Below, piece by piece: positions 9,204 to 18,978 of a DNA stretch of 64,000 nucleotides (position 1 is its first letter; every line of letters begins with the position of its first letter). Below the pieces are notes generated by a model. That model searched no databases and was not told the origin of the DNA. It saw only the letters and a list, made by a program, of their open reading frames with translations. The translations under genes and the position numbers were made by a program. The DNA is from CAXXFQ01 sp963674475 (GTDB lineage Bacteria; Planctomycetota; Planctomycetia; Pirellulales; Thermoguttaceae): NCBI GenBank assembly GCA_963674475.2, contig CAXXFQ010000033.1, forward strand, positions 248,001-312,000. The letters run 5' to 3'.

Positions 9204-9302
9204 ATGGCAAAACCGACTCGAAAAATCAAGAAAGCCAACCACGGGAAACGGCCCGCTTGCAGTAAGTCTCGCAAAGCGAAACGCCAAGTTACCAAGACCT
9301 AG
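9204..9302 (+). CDS. Very small, highly basic protein (32 residues)
   Basis: ATG at 9204 follows AGGAG by eight bases and encodes 32 residues, beginning MAKPTRKIKKANHGKRP and ending QVTKT. About 13 of 32 residues are Lys or Arg and there are almost no acidic residues. This composition and size resemble very small ribosome-associated proteins such as bTHX, but I see no alignment good enough to claim that family. It stands alone in a long non-coding stretch, with the dehydratase gene 290 bases downstream. The coding call rests on the strong ribosome binding site and composition. Confidence 0.65.
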   Translation: MAKPTRKIKKANHGKRPACSKSRKAKRQVTKT

Positions 9303-9589
9303 AGTATTTTTTCCGTCAACGGTAGTGTCACACTGGCGGTGGGGATAGTTACCCCCCTGTTTGTAATAAGTTGAGGGATGGAAGAGAAAATTAATTTTTC
9401 ACTTTGGTTCCTTGCCGCAAGGAAATCGCTACCCTTACAGTGAAATGCGTTATAAGCTCTTTCGACCTATTCTGTTGCCGGTTTTGTTAGGAAAGAATAG
9501 TGGAAAGGCAATTGCTCCCTTGAAAGAGTGCATTGTCTTTCGGCCCATTTGCCGATTCATTGCCGACGAGAGGCCCCAAGGAGGATATC

Positions 9590-10066
9590 GTGCCGAAAAA
9601 GCCTTTAATTCTTGACCCGTCCGAATATGACCTGAATAACGTCGTTGCGGATATTGAAGAGATTCGCAGTTACAACCCTCAACGTTACGAGATGGAACAT
9701 CTCACGGCGGTCTGCTTTGAAGACGATGAGCGAAAGATTATCGTCGGGTACAAAGATCTGACCGAAGAGGAATTCTGGGTCCGCGGCCATATGCCGGGGG
9801 TTCCGTTGATGCCGGGCGTGATCATGTGCGAGGCGTCTGCCCAGTTGGGGTCGTTCTTTGCGGCGAAGCGAAAGTTCTGCGACTGTCAGATGTTCGCCTT
9901 CGCGGGAATTAAAGAGGTTGCCTTCCGTGGCGTGGTGCGACCGGGCGACCGGTTTGTGATTGTTGCTCAAATGGTACGAGCCCGTCGGCGGATGTTCGTT
10001 TGTGAATTCCAATGCTTTGTCGGTGAAGACCGGGTCTGCGAGGGGGTTCTCAAGGGATCGCCCTGA
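9590..10066 (+). CDS. FabZ-like 3-hydroxyacyl-ACP dehydratase (hot-dog fold)
   Basis: A GTG start at 9590 follows a strong AAGGAGG and gives 158 residues; an upstream ATG at 9533 lacks such a site. The sequence GHMPGVPLMPGVIMCEASAQ holds the catalytic His and Glu of the FabZ family, and FAFAGIKEVAFRGVVRPGDR matches the second conserved block. Such enzymes dehydrate 3-hydroxyacyl-ACP in fatty-acid elongation. An N-terminal extension of about 30 residues (LNNVVADIEEIRSYNPQRYEM) is longer than in classical FabZ, as in planctomycete FabZ-like paralogues. No other fab gene is adjacent, so it may act on a specialised lipid. Confidence 0.85.
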   Translation: MPKKPLILDPSEYDLNNVVADIEEIRSYNPQRYEMEHLTAVCFEDDERKIIVGYKDLTEEEFWVRGHMPGVPLMPGVIMCEASAQLGSFFAAKRKFCDCQMFAFAGIKEVAFRGVVRPGDRFVIVAQMVRARRRMFVCEFQCFVGEDRVCEGVLKGSP

Positions 10067-10277
10067 GTGAAGAGCAGCTTGGCGGTCAGTTGCCGGGGGC
10101 CGAATAAGCGATTTTTTAAAATCCATTCTTAGGCGACGTTTTTGGTTACTTCCCCTTCCTCCTTTTTTAGGATGAGGGGGAGTCGTCCTTTTTTCGGCGA
10201 ACGTTGTCTGGGTGTCGATTCGATAAGGCTCGGGACATCCCTTTTTTTCGTCGCTTTTTTTCGGGGTTGGTTCTTCC

Positions 10278-11084
10278 ATGTTTTTCCCGTTCCACGACGA
10301 CAACCCGACGCGACGTGTGGCATGGGTCACCTACGTGATCATTGCGCTGAACGCGATGATTTTTCTTTGGTTCAACTACTTGCCCGCCAAGGAAAAAGAG
10401 TCGGTCATTTTGCGACGTGGTTTCGTTCCGGCACGGGTTGGGCAAATCTTTCATCAGAAGCCGATCGTGGAATCGAAAATGATTCCGGTTTTTTCTCCCT
10501 TTTTCGGCAAACGGGTGGTCCGTCATGATTTGATCTTTCCGCCCGATCGCAAGGCGATCTTCATCTCGACGATTACGAGCCTTTTTCTGCACGGTAGCTG
10601 GATGCACCTGATCGGCAATATGTGGTTTCTTTGGATCTTCGGGACCAATGTCGAAGACCGGTTGGGACACGGGCCGTTTCTTTTTTTCTATTTGTTGGGC
10701 GGGATATTTGCCTCGATTTTCCATTGGACAATCGATATGGGCAGTTTTGCGCCGGTTATCGGCGCTTCCGGGGCGGTGGCCGCCGTGTTGGGGGCCTACG
10801 CGATCACCTGGCCTTGGGCGCGGGTCCATACGCTGGTCTTTTTGTTCGTCTTCGTGACGATTATCGAGGTTCCGGCCCTGTTGGTCTTGGGGATTTGGTT
10901 TGCCGTGCAGTTGATGGAAGGCCATGCCCAGTTGGCGTTGAACACCTCCGGCGGTGTCGCCTGGTGGGCCCACGTCGGCGGTTTTCTGGTCGGGATGGCG
11001 ATGATGCCCTTTTTGGATGTCTTGATGAACGGACGGCGATCGCAACAGTCGAAAACGGTTCCCCCCGCTGAAACCCCGCAGTAG
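10278..11084 (+). CDS. Rhomboid-family intramembrane serine protease
   Basis: The 268-residue membrane protein cleaves substrates within the bilayer. The catalytic Ser is in GASGA (S164) and the His in AHVGG (H232), with the supporting Asn in HLIGNMWFLW (N114) of the second core helix. About six to seven membrane helices are visible, beginning with residues 14-33. The loop between helices 1 and 2 (about 35-95) is long and basic. The C-terminus is short and hydrophilic. Neighbours are unrelated in function (FabZ-like protein and trmB, the latter 55 bases downstream). Natural substrates are unknown. Confidence 0.93.
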   Translation: MFFPFHDDNPTRRVAWVTYVIIALNAMIFLWFNYLPAKEKESVILRRGFVPARVGQIFHQKPIVESKMIPVFSPFFGKRVVRHDLIFPPDRKAIFISTITSLFLHGSWMHLIGNMWFLWIFGTNVEDRLGHGPFLFFYLLGGIFASIFHWTIDMGSFAPVIGASGAVAAVLGAYAITWPWARVHTLVFLFVFVTIIEVPALLVLGIWFAVQLMEGHAQLALNTSGGVAWWAHVGGFLVGMAMMPFLDVLMNGRRSQQSKTVPPAETPQ

Positions 11085-11139
11085 ACTTTTTCCTTTTGCC
11101 TCTACCCTTTTCCTCCCTTTTTTGTAGCAGTAAAAATCG

Positions 11140-11778
11140 ATGGGACGTCGCGCGTTAAGAAAAATTGACCCTTCCTTGAACCTTTCGAACTGGCTTTTGA
11201 CGGTCGAGGATCTCCCTAATCCGCTGACGGCCAAGACGCTTTTTGGCGCCGAGATGCCGCTGGAGGTGGAGCTCGGATCGGGCAAGGGGCTTTTTGTGCG
11301 TCGCGCGGCCCGGGCGGTTCCGGACCACGGTTTTCTGGGGATCGAGATCGGCAAGAAATACGCCGAGTTCGCGGCGGCCGGACTGGCCCGACGGGAATTG
11401 GCCAATGCCAAAATGGTCAGCGGCGACGGGCTTCCGGTGTTCGAAGATCTGATTCCGGACGACTCGCTCGAAGCGGTCCACGTCTATTTCCCCGACCCGT
11501 GGTGGAAAGCGCGGCACAAAAGACGACGCGTGCTCAACGGGCCGTTTTTGCGCAACGTCTATCGGACCCTTCGACCGGGCGGGCGGTTGCATTTCTGGAC
11601 CGACGTTGAAGAGTATTTCGAAACGACGCTCGAACTGATCGCCGAGATCGGCCAATTAAAAGGGCCGTTTGAGGTCGAGGAGTTGTCGGCGGAGCACGAC
11701 ATGGACTTCCGGACCCATTTCGAACGTCGAACCCGGCTACACGGCGAACCGGTCTATCGGGCCGAATTCGAAAAGTGA
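11140..11778 (+). CDS. trmB: tRNA (guanine-46-N7)-methyltransferase
   Basis: The 212-residue enzyme uses S-adenosylmethionine to make m7G46 in tRNA variable loops. VELGSGKGLF is the SAM-binding motif, GIEIGKKYAE follows, and VYFPDPWWKARHKRRR is the family signature for tRNA binding and catalysis. The C-terminal LHFWTDVEEY block is also present. Length fits the bacterial family. The gene ends 45 bases from the convergent end of hemL. No regulatory site is visible. Confidence 0.95.
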   Translation: MGRRALRKIDPSLNLSNWLLTVEDLPNPLTAKTLFGAEMPLEVELGSGKGLFVRRAARAVPDHGFLGIEIGKKYAEFAAAGLARRELANAKMVSGDGLPVFEDLIPDDSLEAVHVYFPDPWWKARHKRRRVLNGPFLRNVYRTLRPGGRLHFWTDVEEYFETTLELIAEIGQLKGPFEVEELSAEHDMDFRTHFERRTRLHGEPVYRAEFEK

Positions 11779-11822
11779 TCGAGCCGACGAAGTGCCGCCA
11801 AGCGGTTTCAGGCGTTTCTTCT

Positions 11823-13118
<1,296 letters not shown>

Positions 13119-13431
13119 GGAAGTTTTTCCTTCTGGCGTATTTCATTTAGGCGTAGGCGGTTTCTTGCAGCCGATAGGGAAAGGGAAGAATGAAAATTTA
13201 ACGAATATCGGCGACTCTCTCCCCAATCATAAGCCAATTTGGCCGACCATTGAATAGGGGGGGTAGGCAAACGGCCGGTCCGTTTCCGCCTCCCTGGCGA
13301 AGACGACTTGACGAACCCCTCCATCCGGGCTAGCGTGGAAGGAGGCCGGTTTTGCCGTTTATGAACGGGTATTTTCCCAGTACGATTAGATAAACCAGTC
13401 GATCACCCCATTCTCGTTTTGCCCGAAAAGC

Positions 13432-14193
13432 ATGACTCAAAAAGATATCCATCAAAAACTGCTCGATCAGTATACCGAAATCGCCCGTTTGGCCGGGGGC
13501 CTGGCCCACGAGATCAAAAATCCGCTCTCGACCATCCGGTTGAATATGGAGTTGTTGGCCGAAGATTTCGAAGGGTCCGAGTCCCAACGCGACCGCCGTG
13601 CGTTGCGCAAGGTCCAACTGGTCGAGAAAGAGTGCCAACGGCTGCAGGACCTGTTGGACGATTTTCTCAATTTCGCCAAGGTCCGCCACCTCCGTCAGGA
13701 GCCGACCAACTTGAACGACCAGATCGACCAAGTGTTGGATTTCTTCCGGCCCAAGGCCGAAGCGGCCGGGATCGAGGTGTTGACCTATCTGGCGGCCGAT
13801 TTGCCGACGGTCCTTTTGGATCGGGAGTCGTTTCGCGGCGCGCTTTTAAACCTGTTGCTCAATGCCGAGCAGGCGGTCGAGTCGGGTGGCCAGATCGTCC
13901 TGCGGACCTTCCCGACGGCCGACGGGGTCGGATTGCACTTGATCGACACCGGCTGCGGGATGAACGAGGAGACCCGTTTCCAGATCTTCGACGCCTTCTT
14001 CTCCACCAAAAGTGGCGGGTCCGGACTCGGGTTGCCGACCACCCGGAAGGTGATCGAGGCCCATGGCGGTCTCATTATCGTTCAGAGCGAGCCGGGCAAG
14101 GGGACCCAGTTCACGATCCAGCTTCCGACTCCCGCGCGGCTGGCGGCCGATCGACGGTTCGAGGAGGAAGAAGAGCAACCGAGCGCCGACTAG
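13432..14193 (+). CDS. Soluble histidine kinase (HisKA plus HATPase)
   Basis: The 253-residue protein has only the transmitter core. The H-box is GGLAHEIKNPLSTIR (about 22-36), followed by a dimerisation helix pair, the N-box NLLLNAEQAV, the G1 box DTGCGMN and the G2/F region FDAFFSTKSGGSGLGLP. There is no membrane segment or sensory domain, so the input must come from a partner or from the short N-terminus. It resembles NtrB-type transmitter cores. No response regulator lies next to it. The start at 13432 places the H-box at the usual spacing. Confidence 0.9.
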   Translation: MTQKDIHQKLLDQYTEIARLAGGLAHEIKNPLSTIRLNMELLAEDFEGSESQRDRRALRKVQLVEKECQRLQDLLDDFLNFAKVRHLRQEPTNLNDQIDQVLDFFRPKAEAAGIEVLTYLAADLPTVLLDRESFRGALLNLLLNAEQAVESGGQIVLRTFPTADGVGLHLIDTGCGMNEETRFQIFDAFFSTKSGGSGLGLPTTRKVIEAHGGLIIVQSEPGKGTQFTIQLPTPARLAADRRFEEEEEQPSAD

Positions 14194-14246
14194 GTTTTTG
14201 GGCTTTTTTTTAAAGCCAAACCCGAGAAACCAAACCGGGCTTGAAC

Positions 14247-14333
14247 GGCGGACAAAAAATTGTCCGGCGGACCAAAATCGTCCGGCGGACCAGAGTTGTC
14301 CGGCGGGCAAAAGTCGTCCGGCGAGCTAGAATT
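14247..14333. repeat. 18-bp tandem repeats, each with GGAC/GTCC inverted arms
   Basis: Four full units (19, 18, 18, 18 bases) of the type GGCGGACCAAAATCGTCC and a partial fifth. Within the first three units GGAC pairs with GTCC across a short A/T-rich centre; the fourth has GGGC at that place. It lies between the histidine kinase and the ccsA-like gene and has no coding role that I can see. Confidence 0.9.
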
Positions 14334-14403
14334 GAAAAAGGTGACGGTGAAGCGATTTTATAAGCGTTTCTAGAGCGGTTTATTTTAAAAAGGTTACGAA
14401 ACC

Positions 14404-15363
14404 ATGTTGGCCGGAGTCCATGTCGTCTGCTTTGTCGCGAGCTACCTCGTCGCGCTGGTACTCGAGCTGCTTCGCGGGGTCTATCCCGGTCGGCTTCGCG
14501 CGGTTCTGGCCTGGGGATTCGCCGCGGCCGGACTCCTCGCGCAGAGCGCCTATCTTTATTACCGGGCGATTCGCGTCGCCGGAACGCCTCTGTCGAGTCA
14601 AAAGGACTGGTATTTTGTCGCGGCCTGGATCGTGGTCGTCGTTTACCTCTATCTGGCAGCGAATCATCCCCGGTTGGCCTTTGGTGTTTTCCTGTTGCCC
14701 ATCGCGGTAGTATTGATCGGGATCGGGGCCCTGTTGGCCGACGCCGAACCGTTCGCCCGTGAACCGGCCAGTCAGGCCTGGGGTTTGATGCACGGGGCGT
14801 CGATTTTGCTGGCCTCGGTGTCGATCCTGCTGGGATTCGTGTCGGGGCTGATGTATCTGATCCAAGCGCGGCGGCTCAAAAAGCGACGTCCGCCGATCCA
14901 CGGATTCTTTTTGCCAAGCCTCGAATGGCTCAAGCGGATCAACTACCGGTCGATCGGTCTGGCGACGTTGTTTTTGGGGATCGGCATCCTTTCCGGGATG
15001 GTCCTGATCCGAATCACGCGGGCCGGCGAGTCGGTCCTGGCCGATCCACTGATCGTCGGCGCCTTGCTTTTGTTCGGTTGGCTGGTCGTCGCGCTGATCG
15101 GCGAGGCAAGCATCTCGTCCCTTCAGGGGGGACGCCGAGTCGCCTATCTGACGGTCGTCGGACTGGTCTTTCTGTTGGCCGCCCTGACCATCTGGTTGAC
15201 CCTCGGCGCGGCCCACGGTCAAACGACACCAACACCGGTCGCCGCCTCGTTTTTCGACGGATCGCATGAGGCAATTCATCCGATCGTCGAAATCACCTCC
15301 CTTTCCGAGCCCACCTCAAAAACGCTTTCGAAGCACCTCACCATCAGAAGAGGCATCGTATGA
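14404..15363 (+). CDS. Cytochrome c assembly protein of the CcsA/HemX family
   Basis: The 319-residue membrane protein has about eight predicted helices. The stretch SQAWGLMHGASILLASVS holds a His in the position used by CcsA/HemX proteins for haem handling, and WLVVALIGEA and the long first helix fit the family. Its stop overlaps the hemA start by four bases (ATGA at 15360), the same ccsA/hemX-hemA order seen in many bacteria, which suggests co-translation and a role near haem synthesis or delivery. Whether it acts in cytochrome c maturation or as a HemX regulator of HemA cannot be told from the sequence. Confidence 0.82.
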   Translation: MLAGVHVVCFVASYLVALVLELLRGVYPGRLRAVLAWGFAAAGLLAQSAYLYYRAIRVAGTPLSSQKDWYFVAAWIVVVVYLYLAANHPRLAFGVFLLPIAVVLIGIGALLADAEPFAREPASQAWGLMHGASILLASVSILLGFVSGLMYLIQARRLKKRRPPIHGFFLPSLEWLKRINYRSIGLATLFLGIGILSGMVLIRITRAGESVLADPLIVGALLLFGWLVVALIGEASISSLQGGRRVAYLTVVGLVFLLAALTIWLTLGAAHGQTTPTPVAASFFDGSHEAIHPIVEITSLSEPTSKTLSKHLTIRRGIV

Positions 15364-16631
15364 GTATCCGTGTGGTTGGCTGTAGCCATCACGAAACGCC
15401 GATCGAGATTCGCGAGCAGTTGGCCCTCCCGGCCGACCGGCTGCGCGAGGCGCTCGACCGATGGCGCGAACGCTACCCCGAGGTCGAACTGGTCGTCCTG
15501 TCGACCTGCAATCGGGTCGAACTGTACGCGGCCGACGAAGAGAGCCCGGTTCCGTCTCGCGATGATTTGGTCCGGTTTTTGATCGATTTTCACGCGATTT
15601 CGCTTGAGAAGTTCGCGCCCCATTTTTACGACTACCACGACGAGGAAGCGGTTCGCCACCTCTTGGCGGTCGCGTCGAGTCTTGAGAGTATGGTCGTCGG
15701 CGAGCCGCAGATCCTGGCCCAGGTCAAGCAGGCCTACCAAACGGCGACCGAGGCGGAAACGACCGGCCCGATCCTCCACGCGACGATGCAAACCGCCCTG
15801 AAAGTGGCCCGCCAGATCGCCGGACAGACCGGATTGCACCGACACCGGGTCAGCATCCCGAGTGTCGCGGTGGCCGATTTCGCGGGACAGATTTTCGAGC
15901 AATTCGACGACAAACGGACCGCCGTCCTTGGTGCGGGCGAGATGGCCGAAGAGACACTCCGCTATCTGGCCGACGCCGGAGCGCAGGATTTTACCATCCT
16001 CAACCGGTCTGAAGAAAAAGCGGCCCGATTGGCCTGTTGCTTCGAGGCGAAAACCCGGCCGTGGTCGGAATTGGCCCAGGTGCTGGCCGAGGCCGATCTG
16101 CTGATCACCGCCACCGGCGCGACCGAACCGGTGGTAACGGCTGCCCTTTTTGCCCAAGTTGAGTCGGCCCGACGCGGACGGCCCCTTTTCATTCTCGACC
16201 TGGCCGTCCCCCGCGACGTCGAGCCGGAGCTGGCCCAGTTCGCCGAGGTCTATCTGTACTCGATCGACGACCTAAAGACCGCCTGCCAGCGAAACCGACA
16301 GGCCCGCGATCAGGAGCTGCCCGCCGCCCGCCGGATCGTCGAAGAGGAGACCGAACAGTTCATGACCGAGTTGCGTCACCGGGTAACCGGTCCGGTCATT
16401 CGACGGCTTCGCGGCCGCTGGCACGAACCCAAGGAGGACGAACTCCGTCGGCTGTTTAACAAGCTGCCCGATTTGGACGACGCGACCCAGGCCGAGATCC
16501 GCCAGGCGTTTGACCGGCTGATCAACAAGCTGCTCCATCCGCCGATGGAGTCGTTGCGTGACGAATCGCGCAAGGGGCCCCCGTCTGGCCTGATCGAAGC
16601 GCTCTCAAAATTATTTAAACTAAAAGAGTGA
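15360..16631 (+). CDS. hemA: Glutamyl-tRNA reductase
   Basis: This 423-residue enzyme reduces glutamyl-tRNA(Glu) to glutamate-1-semialdehyde with NADPH, the first committed step of the C5 pathway. STCNRVELY holds the catalytic Cys (C50), and GCSHHETPIEIREQLAL at the start is typical. The NADPH domain has VLGAGEMAEETLRYL, and the dimerisation domain follows (about 320-423). Length and block order are normal. The start codon sits inside the stop of the CcsA/HemX gene, so the two are one transcription unit. Confidence 0.97.
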   Translation: MSIRVVGCSHHETPIEIREQLALPADRLREALDRWRERYPEVELVVLSTCNRVELYAADEESPVPSRDDLVRFLIDFHAISLEKFAPHFYDYHDEEAVRHLLAVASSLESMVVGEPQILAQVKQAYQTATEAETTGPILHATMQTALKVARQIAGQTGLHRHRVSIPSVAVADFAGQIFEQFDDKRTAVLGAGEMAEETLRYLADAGAQDFTILNRSEEKAARLACCFEAKTRPWSELAQVLAEADLLITATGATEPVVTAALFAQVESARRGRPLFILDLAVPRDVEPELAQFAEVYLYSIDDLKTACQRNRQARDQELPAARRIVEEETEQFMTELRHRVTGPVIRRLRGRWHEPKEDELRRLFNKLPDLDDATQAEIRQAFDRLINKLLHPPMESLRDESRKGPPSGLIEALSKLFKLKE

Positions 16632-16983
16632 ACCGTTCGTATTAGAGACGGTGAATTAGTAGGGGGAAACCGGATTTTCTCCTCTCAAAGCGTCCTTTCC
16701 AATCAAATTGAGAAGCGTTACCGGCTGGGAAAGTAGGGGGGACTTTTATTTCTTATGGCACCCTAAAGAGGTGACTGCCGTTGCGGAAAAATAAAAGGAA
16801 AGGGCCTGTTTTTCTAATTTTCCCACCTGAAGGGCTTGACGCGAGTCTAAGGAAAGAGATAGGTTTAAAGACGGAGAGGAACCGTTCTTGAGGAGGTCAC
16901 CCGTTGGCTTTTTTCCCTGGCGGCCTTTCTCTCCAAAATTCTTTTACGACGCTTCAATCCAAGGAAGGGATTTCTTCATAACC
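16632..16983. other. Spacer with a possible promoter
   Basis: About 350 bases after hemA. TTGACG at 16836-16841 followed 18 bases later by TAGGTT is a weak promoter candidate for the short gene at 16984. No terminator with a clear U tract was found and no RNA gene was recognised. Confidence 0.3.
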
Positions 16984-17205
16984 ATGACGGACGCGACGGT
17001 TATCAATATGGTCGACAAGGCGAAACAGGCCCTGGGCGAAAGTGCGATTTATGACTTACGCCGACTCAAGGTCGAGGACCAATCGGGCAGTCTTGTCATC
17101 TCGGGAGCCGTTTCGCGTTTTTATCATAAGCAGTTGGCGCAAGAGATCCTCCTGGAGTTCTGTTCTTCCTCGCACGAAGTGATCAACACGGTCGACGTTC
17201 GGTAG
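16984..17205 (+). CDS. Small BON-like protein (73 residues)
   Basis: ATG at 16984 gives 73 residues; longer in-frame extensions add a sequence of different character. The pattern LRRLKVEDQSGSLVISGAVSRFYHKQLAQEILLEF and a final INTVDV resembles one BON repeat (alpha-beta fold). It is clearly related to the C-terminal part of the next gene (17430-17828): both share a beta segment, then F-Y-x-KQLAQ and a final hydrophobic strand. No signal peptide is seen. The function is unknown. Confidence 0.7.
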   Translation: MTDATVINMVDKAKQALGESAIYDLRRLKVEDQSGSLVISGAVSRFYHKQLAQEILLEFCSSSHEVINTVDVR

Positions 17206-17429
17206 GGCGGCAGTTTCCAAGGGCGGCCGGCTTTTCAAAAAGGTCCGTTTCCAAGAACGCCCGTTCCCGAGAAGGCCCGTAATCAAAACCGTGCCGCAGA
17301 CCGTTTCCACATAGATTGGCTCCCCAGCGACGATCGTTCGCTCCAGGGGGCCGATTGGGCTTCGCAGATAAAATAGCTTTAAAAGGCAGGAAGAACGCTT
17401 TTTTTATGAACTCACGTCAGGAGAGAATG

Positions 17430-17828
17430 ATGGACCATGACTTAAACCACCAGCACGGGGCGCAGGCGCTGGCGGACCATCCGTTTCCCGACACGGATCT
17501 TTCTTTTCGCGAAGTAGGCTACCCGTTCCCCGAGGCCGAAGAATCCGTCTGGGAGCAAGAAGAATCGTCGGACGAAGACCGGCTTGCCGAAGAACGCCGG
17601 GTCGCCCGAGAGCAACGTTTGAAAAAAGAAGGCCGCTTGGCCCAGGAGTTCAAAGCGGCCGTCAAGAAGCGGACCTATAACGGGGTTCACCAACTCAAGG
17701 TCACGGTCGATCGCCGCGGCATTCGGCTGGAAGGCCGGTGTGAAACCTTTTATTGCAAGCAATTGGCCCAACAAGCGGTCATGGCGCTGACCCGAAAAAA
17801 ACTCGTCAATCGAATCGAAGTCGAGTAG
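17430..17828 (+). CDS. BON-like protein with charged N-terminal helix, paralogue of the preceding gene
   Basis: Start choice: AGGAG at 17419-17423 sits well for ATG at 17430, with 17427 and 17406 also possible. The product is about 132 residues. Residues 1-60 are acidic and Glu-rich, 50-80 a charged helix (AEERRVAREQRLKKEGRLAQ), and 90-132 a BON-like module ending NRIEVE. CETFYCKQLAQQAV matches SRFYHKQLAQEIL of the gene at 16984. The two genes are 224 bases apart on the same strand and probably arose by duplication, with this copy gaining the charged head. Function unknown. Confidence 0.65.
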   Translation: MDHDLNHQHGAQALADHPFPDTDLSFREVGYPFPEAEESVWEQEESSDEDRLAEERRVAREQRLKKEGRLAQEFKAAVKKRTYNGVHQLKVTVDRRGIRLEGRCETFYCKQLAQQAVMALTRKKLVNRIEVE

Positions 17829-18288
17829 TTTTTTCGGTAAGTCGCACGAATCACTATTGACGGTCGAGGGCTTCCGTTGCCTGACGTTTCTTGAGTAACT
17901 GCGCGTCGCGTTCGTTCCCACTCGACCCGTGTTGGCCAAAAGAGCGAATCCATGCCATGTGGTAGGCAGCGGCCGCGCCTCCATACGGAAAATCGCTATT
18001 CTCTCGCCACGTAGCGAAAAAATTCGAAAATTTCTTCTCGCCCGCCCAAGTGACACGCAACCTCTCTCATCACAAAGGCTTGTGGCCGGTATCCCCGCTA
18101 CGGGATGCCGTAATTACCCCCGTTTATACTAGTTTTTTGGCTTTTCTTTCTTGACTCGTTTGTGACTGACTGTTAGTTAGGGCGAATCTCAATTTAAAAT
18201 GTGCTGGCTATTGTTTCCGGCACGGCGGTTTAATCGGCTATAAAAAACTTTTTTTATAGCCGCGTCTAGTACTGTAGGAGAACCGAAT
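17829..18288. other. Spacer with two hairpins upstream of the PEP-CTERM gene
   Basis: About 460 bases. GGTATCCC and GGGATGCC at 18089-18110 form an eight-pair hairpin with one G-U pair and a six-base loop. A second strong palindrome at 18235-18262 is listed separately. GTAGGAG at 18274-18280 is the ribosome binding site for the ATG at 18289. No coding frame is convincing. Confidence 0.45.
18235..18262. promoter_or_regulatory. 28-bp near-perfect palindrome in the leader of the PEP-CTERM gene
   Basis: CGGCTATAAAAAA and TTTTTTATAGCCG are arranged about a two-base centre. It sits 27 bases before the ATG at 18289. It could be an operator, a terminator-like attenuator or a hairpin that hides the -10-like TATAAA inside it. 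No function can be assigned. Confidence 0.55.
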
Positions 18289-18963
18289 ATGAGTAGATTA
18301 AGGGCGGTAAAGTTGATGTTAGTGGCGGCGATTATTTTCTCGGTCTTCATTACGCACGCATTCGCGTCCAACTTGTTGTTGAATCCTGGATTTGAGAAGG
18401 GCAGTTTTGCAGACTGGACCGTTGGCGGGAACAGTATTAACACAGGCGTTGATGGGGACGGAGTTGTCATCGCCGGCGACGAGGATCCGTTTACGCCCAG
18501 CCATGTCAATGTCCGATCTGGCCGTTACGCGGGCTACTGCGTTGTTCAAAACGGATACGACCCCGTTGAACGGATTTTGCTGGAACAAACCGTTTCGGTA
18601 GTTGCCAACACCAAATACAGTGTTGGCTTTTGGCTGGGAAACGACTCGCAAAATGGTTTTGGGTACCGTTTAGATGACACACACATGCAGATATTCGTCA
18701 ATGGGGTCGGGTTATTAAACTTAATCCACGGTAGCTTCCCGGTGCTGGGATCGACTCCGGCCGATTTTTTTGAGTTTAGTTCGGAATGGGAGAGTGGCAG
18801 CGCGACTTCCGCTACGGTCGTATTCGCCATCAACGGCAGCGGCACCTCTCGCGCTGGACTTCCCTTCGACGACTTTTACCTCTCTGCCGTCCCTGAACCC
18901 GGCACCATTACCTTGTTGGTATGTGGGCTCTTAAGTTTGCTCTGCCTGAGACGTCGGAGGTAG
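18289..18963 (+). CDS. PEP-CTERM sorting-domain protein
   Basis: The 224-residue exported protein has a signal peptide (about 1-26, ending AFAS). The mature start NLLLNPGFEKGSFADWTVGG is typical of beta-sandwich (DUF642/CBM-like) domains in PEP-CTERM proteins. The C-terminus reads AVPEPGTITLLVCGLLSLLCLRRRR: PEP motif, hydrophobic helix and basic tail, the signal for exosortase processing. No exosortase gene is in the window. The product should be surface-sorted and may bind exopolysaccharide; this is a family expectation, not shown here. Confidence 0.88.
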   Translation: MSRLRAVKLMLVAAIIFSVFITHAFASNLLLNPGFEKGSFADWTVGGNSINTGVDGDGVVIAGDEDPFTPSHVNVRSGRYAGYCVVQNGYDPVERILLEQTVSVVANTKYSVGFWLGNDSQNGFGYRLDDTHMQIFVNGVGLLNLIHGSFPVLGSTPADFFEFSSEWESGSATSATVVFAINGSGTSRAGLPFDDFYLSAVPEPGTITLLVCGLLSLLCLRRRR

Positions 18964-18978
18964 TAATCGTAGTCGGTT

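Noticed and set aside
10167..11411. Minus-strand frame of 414 codons across rhomboid and trmB
   Set aside because: Runs antisense through two well-supported genes; composition is atypical, with many Arg, Pro and Asp and no domain.
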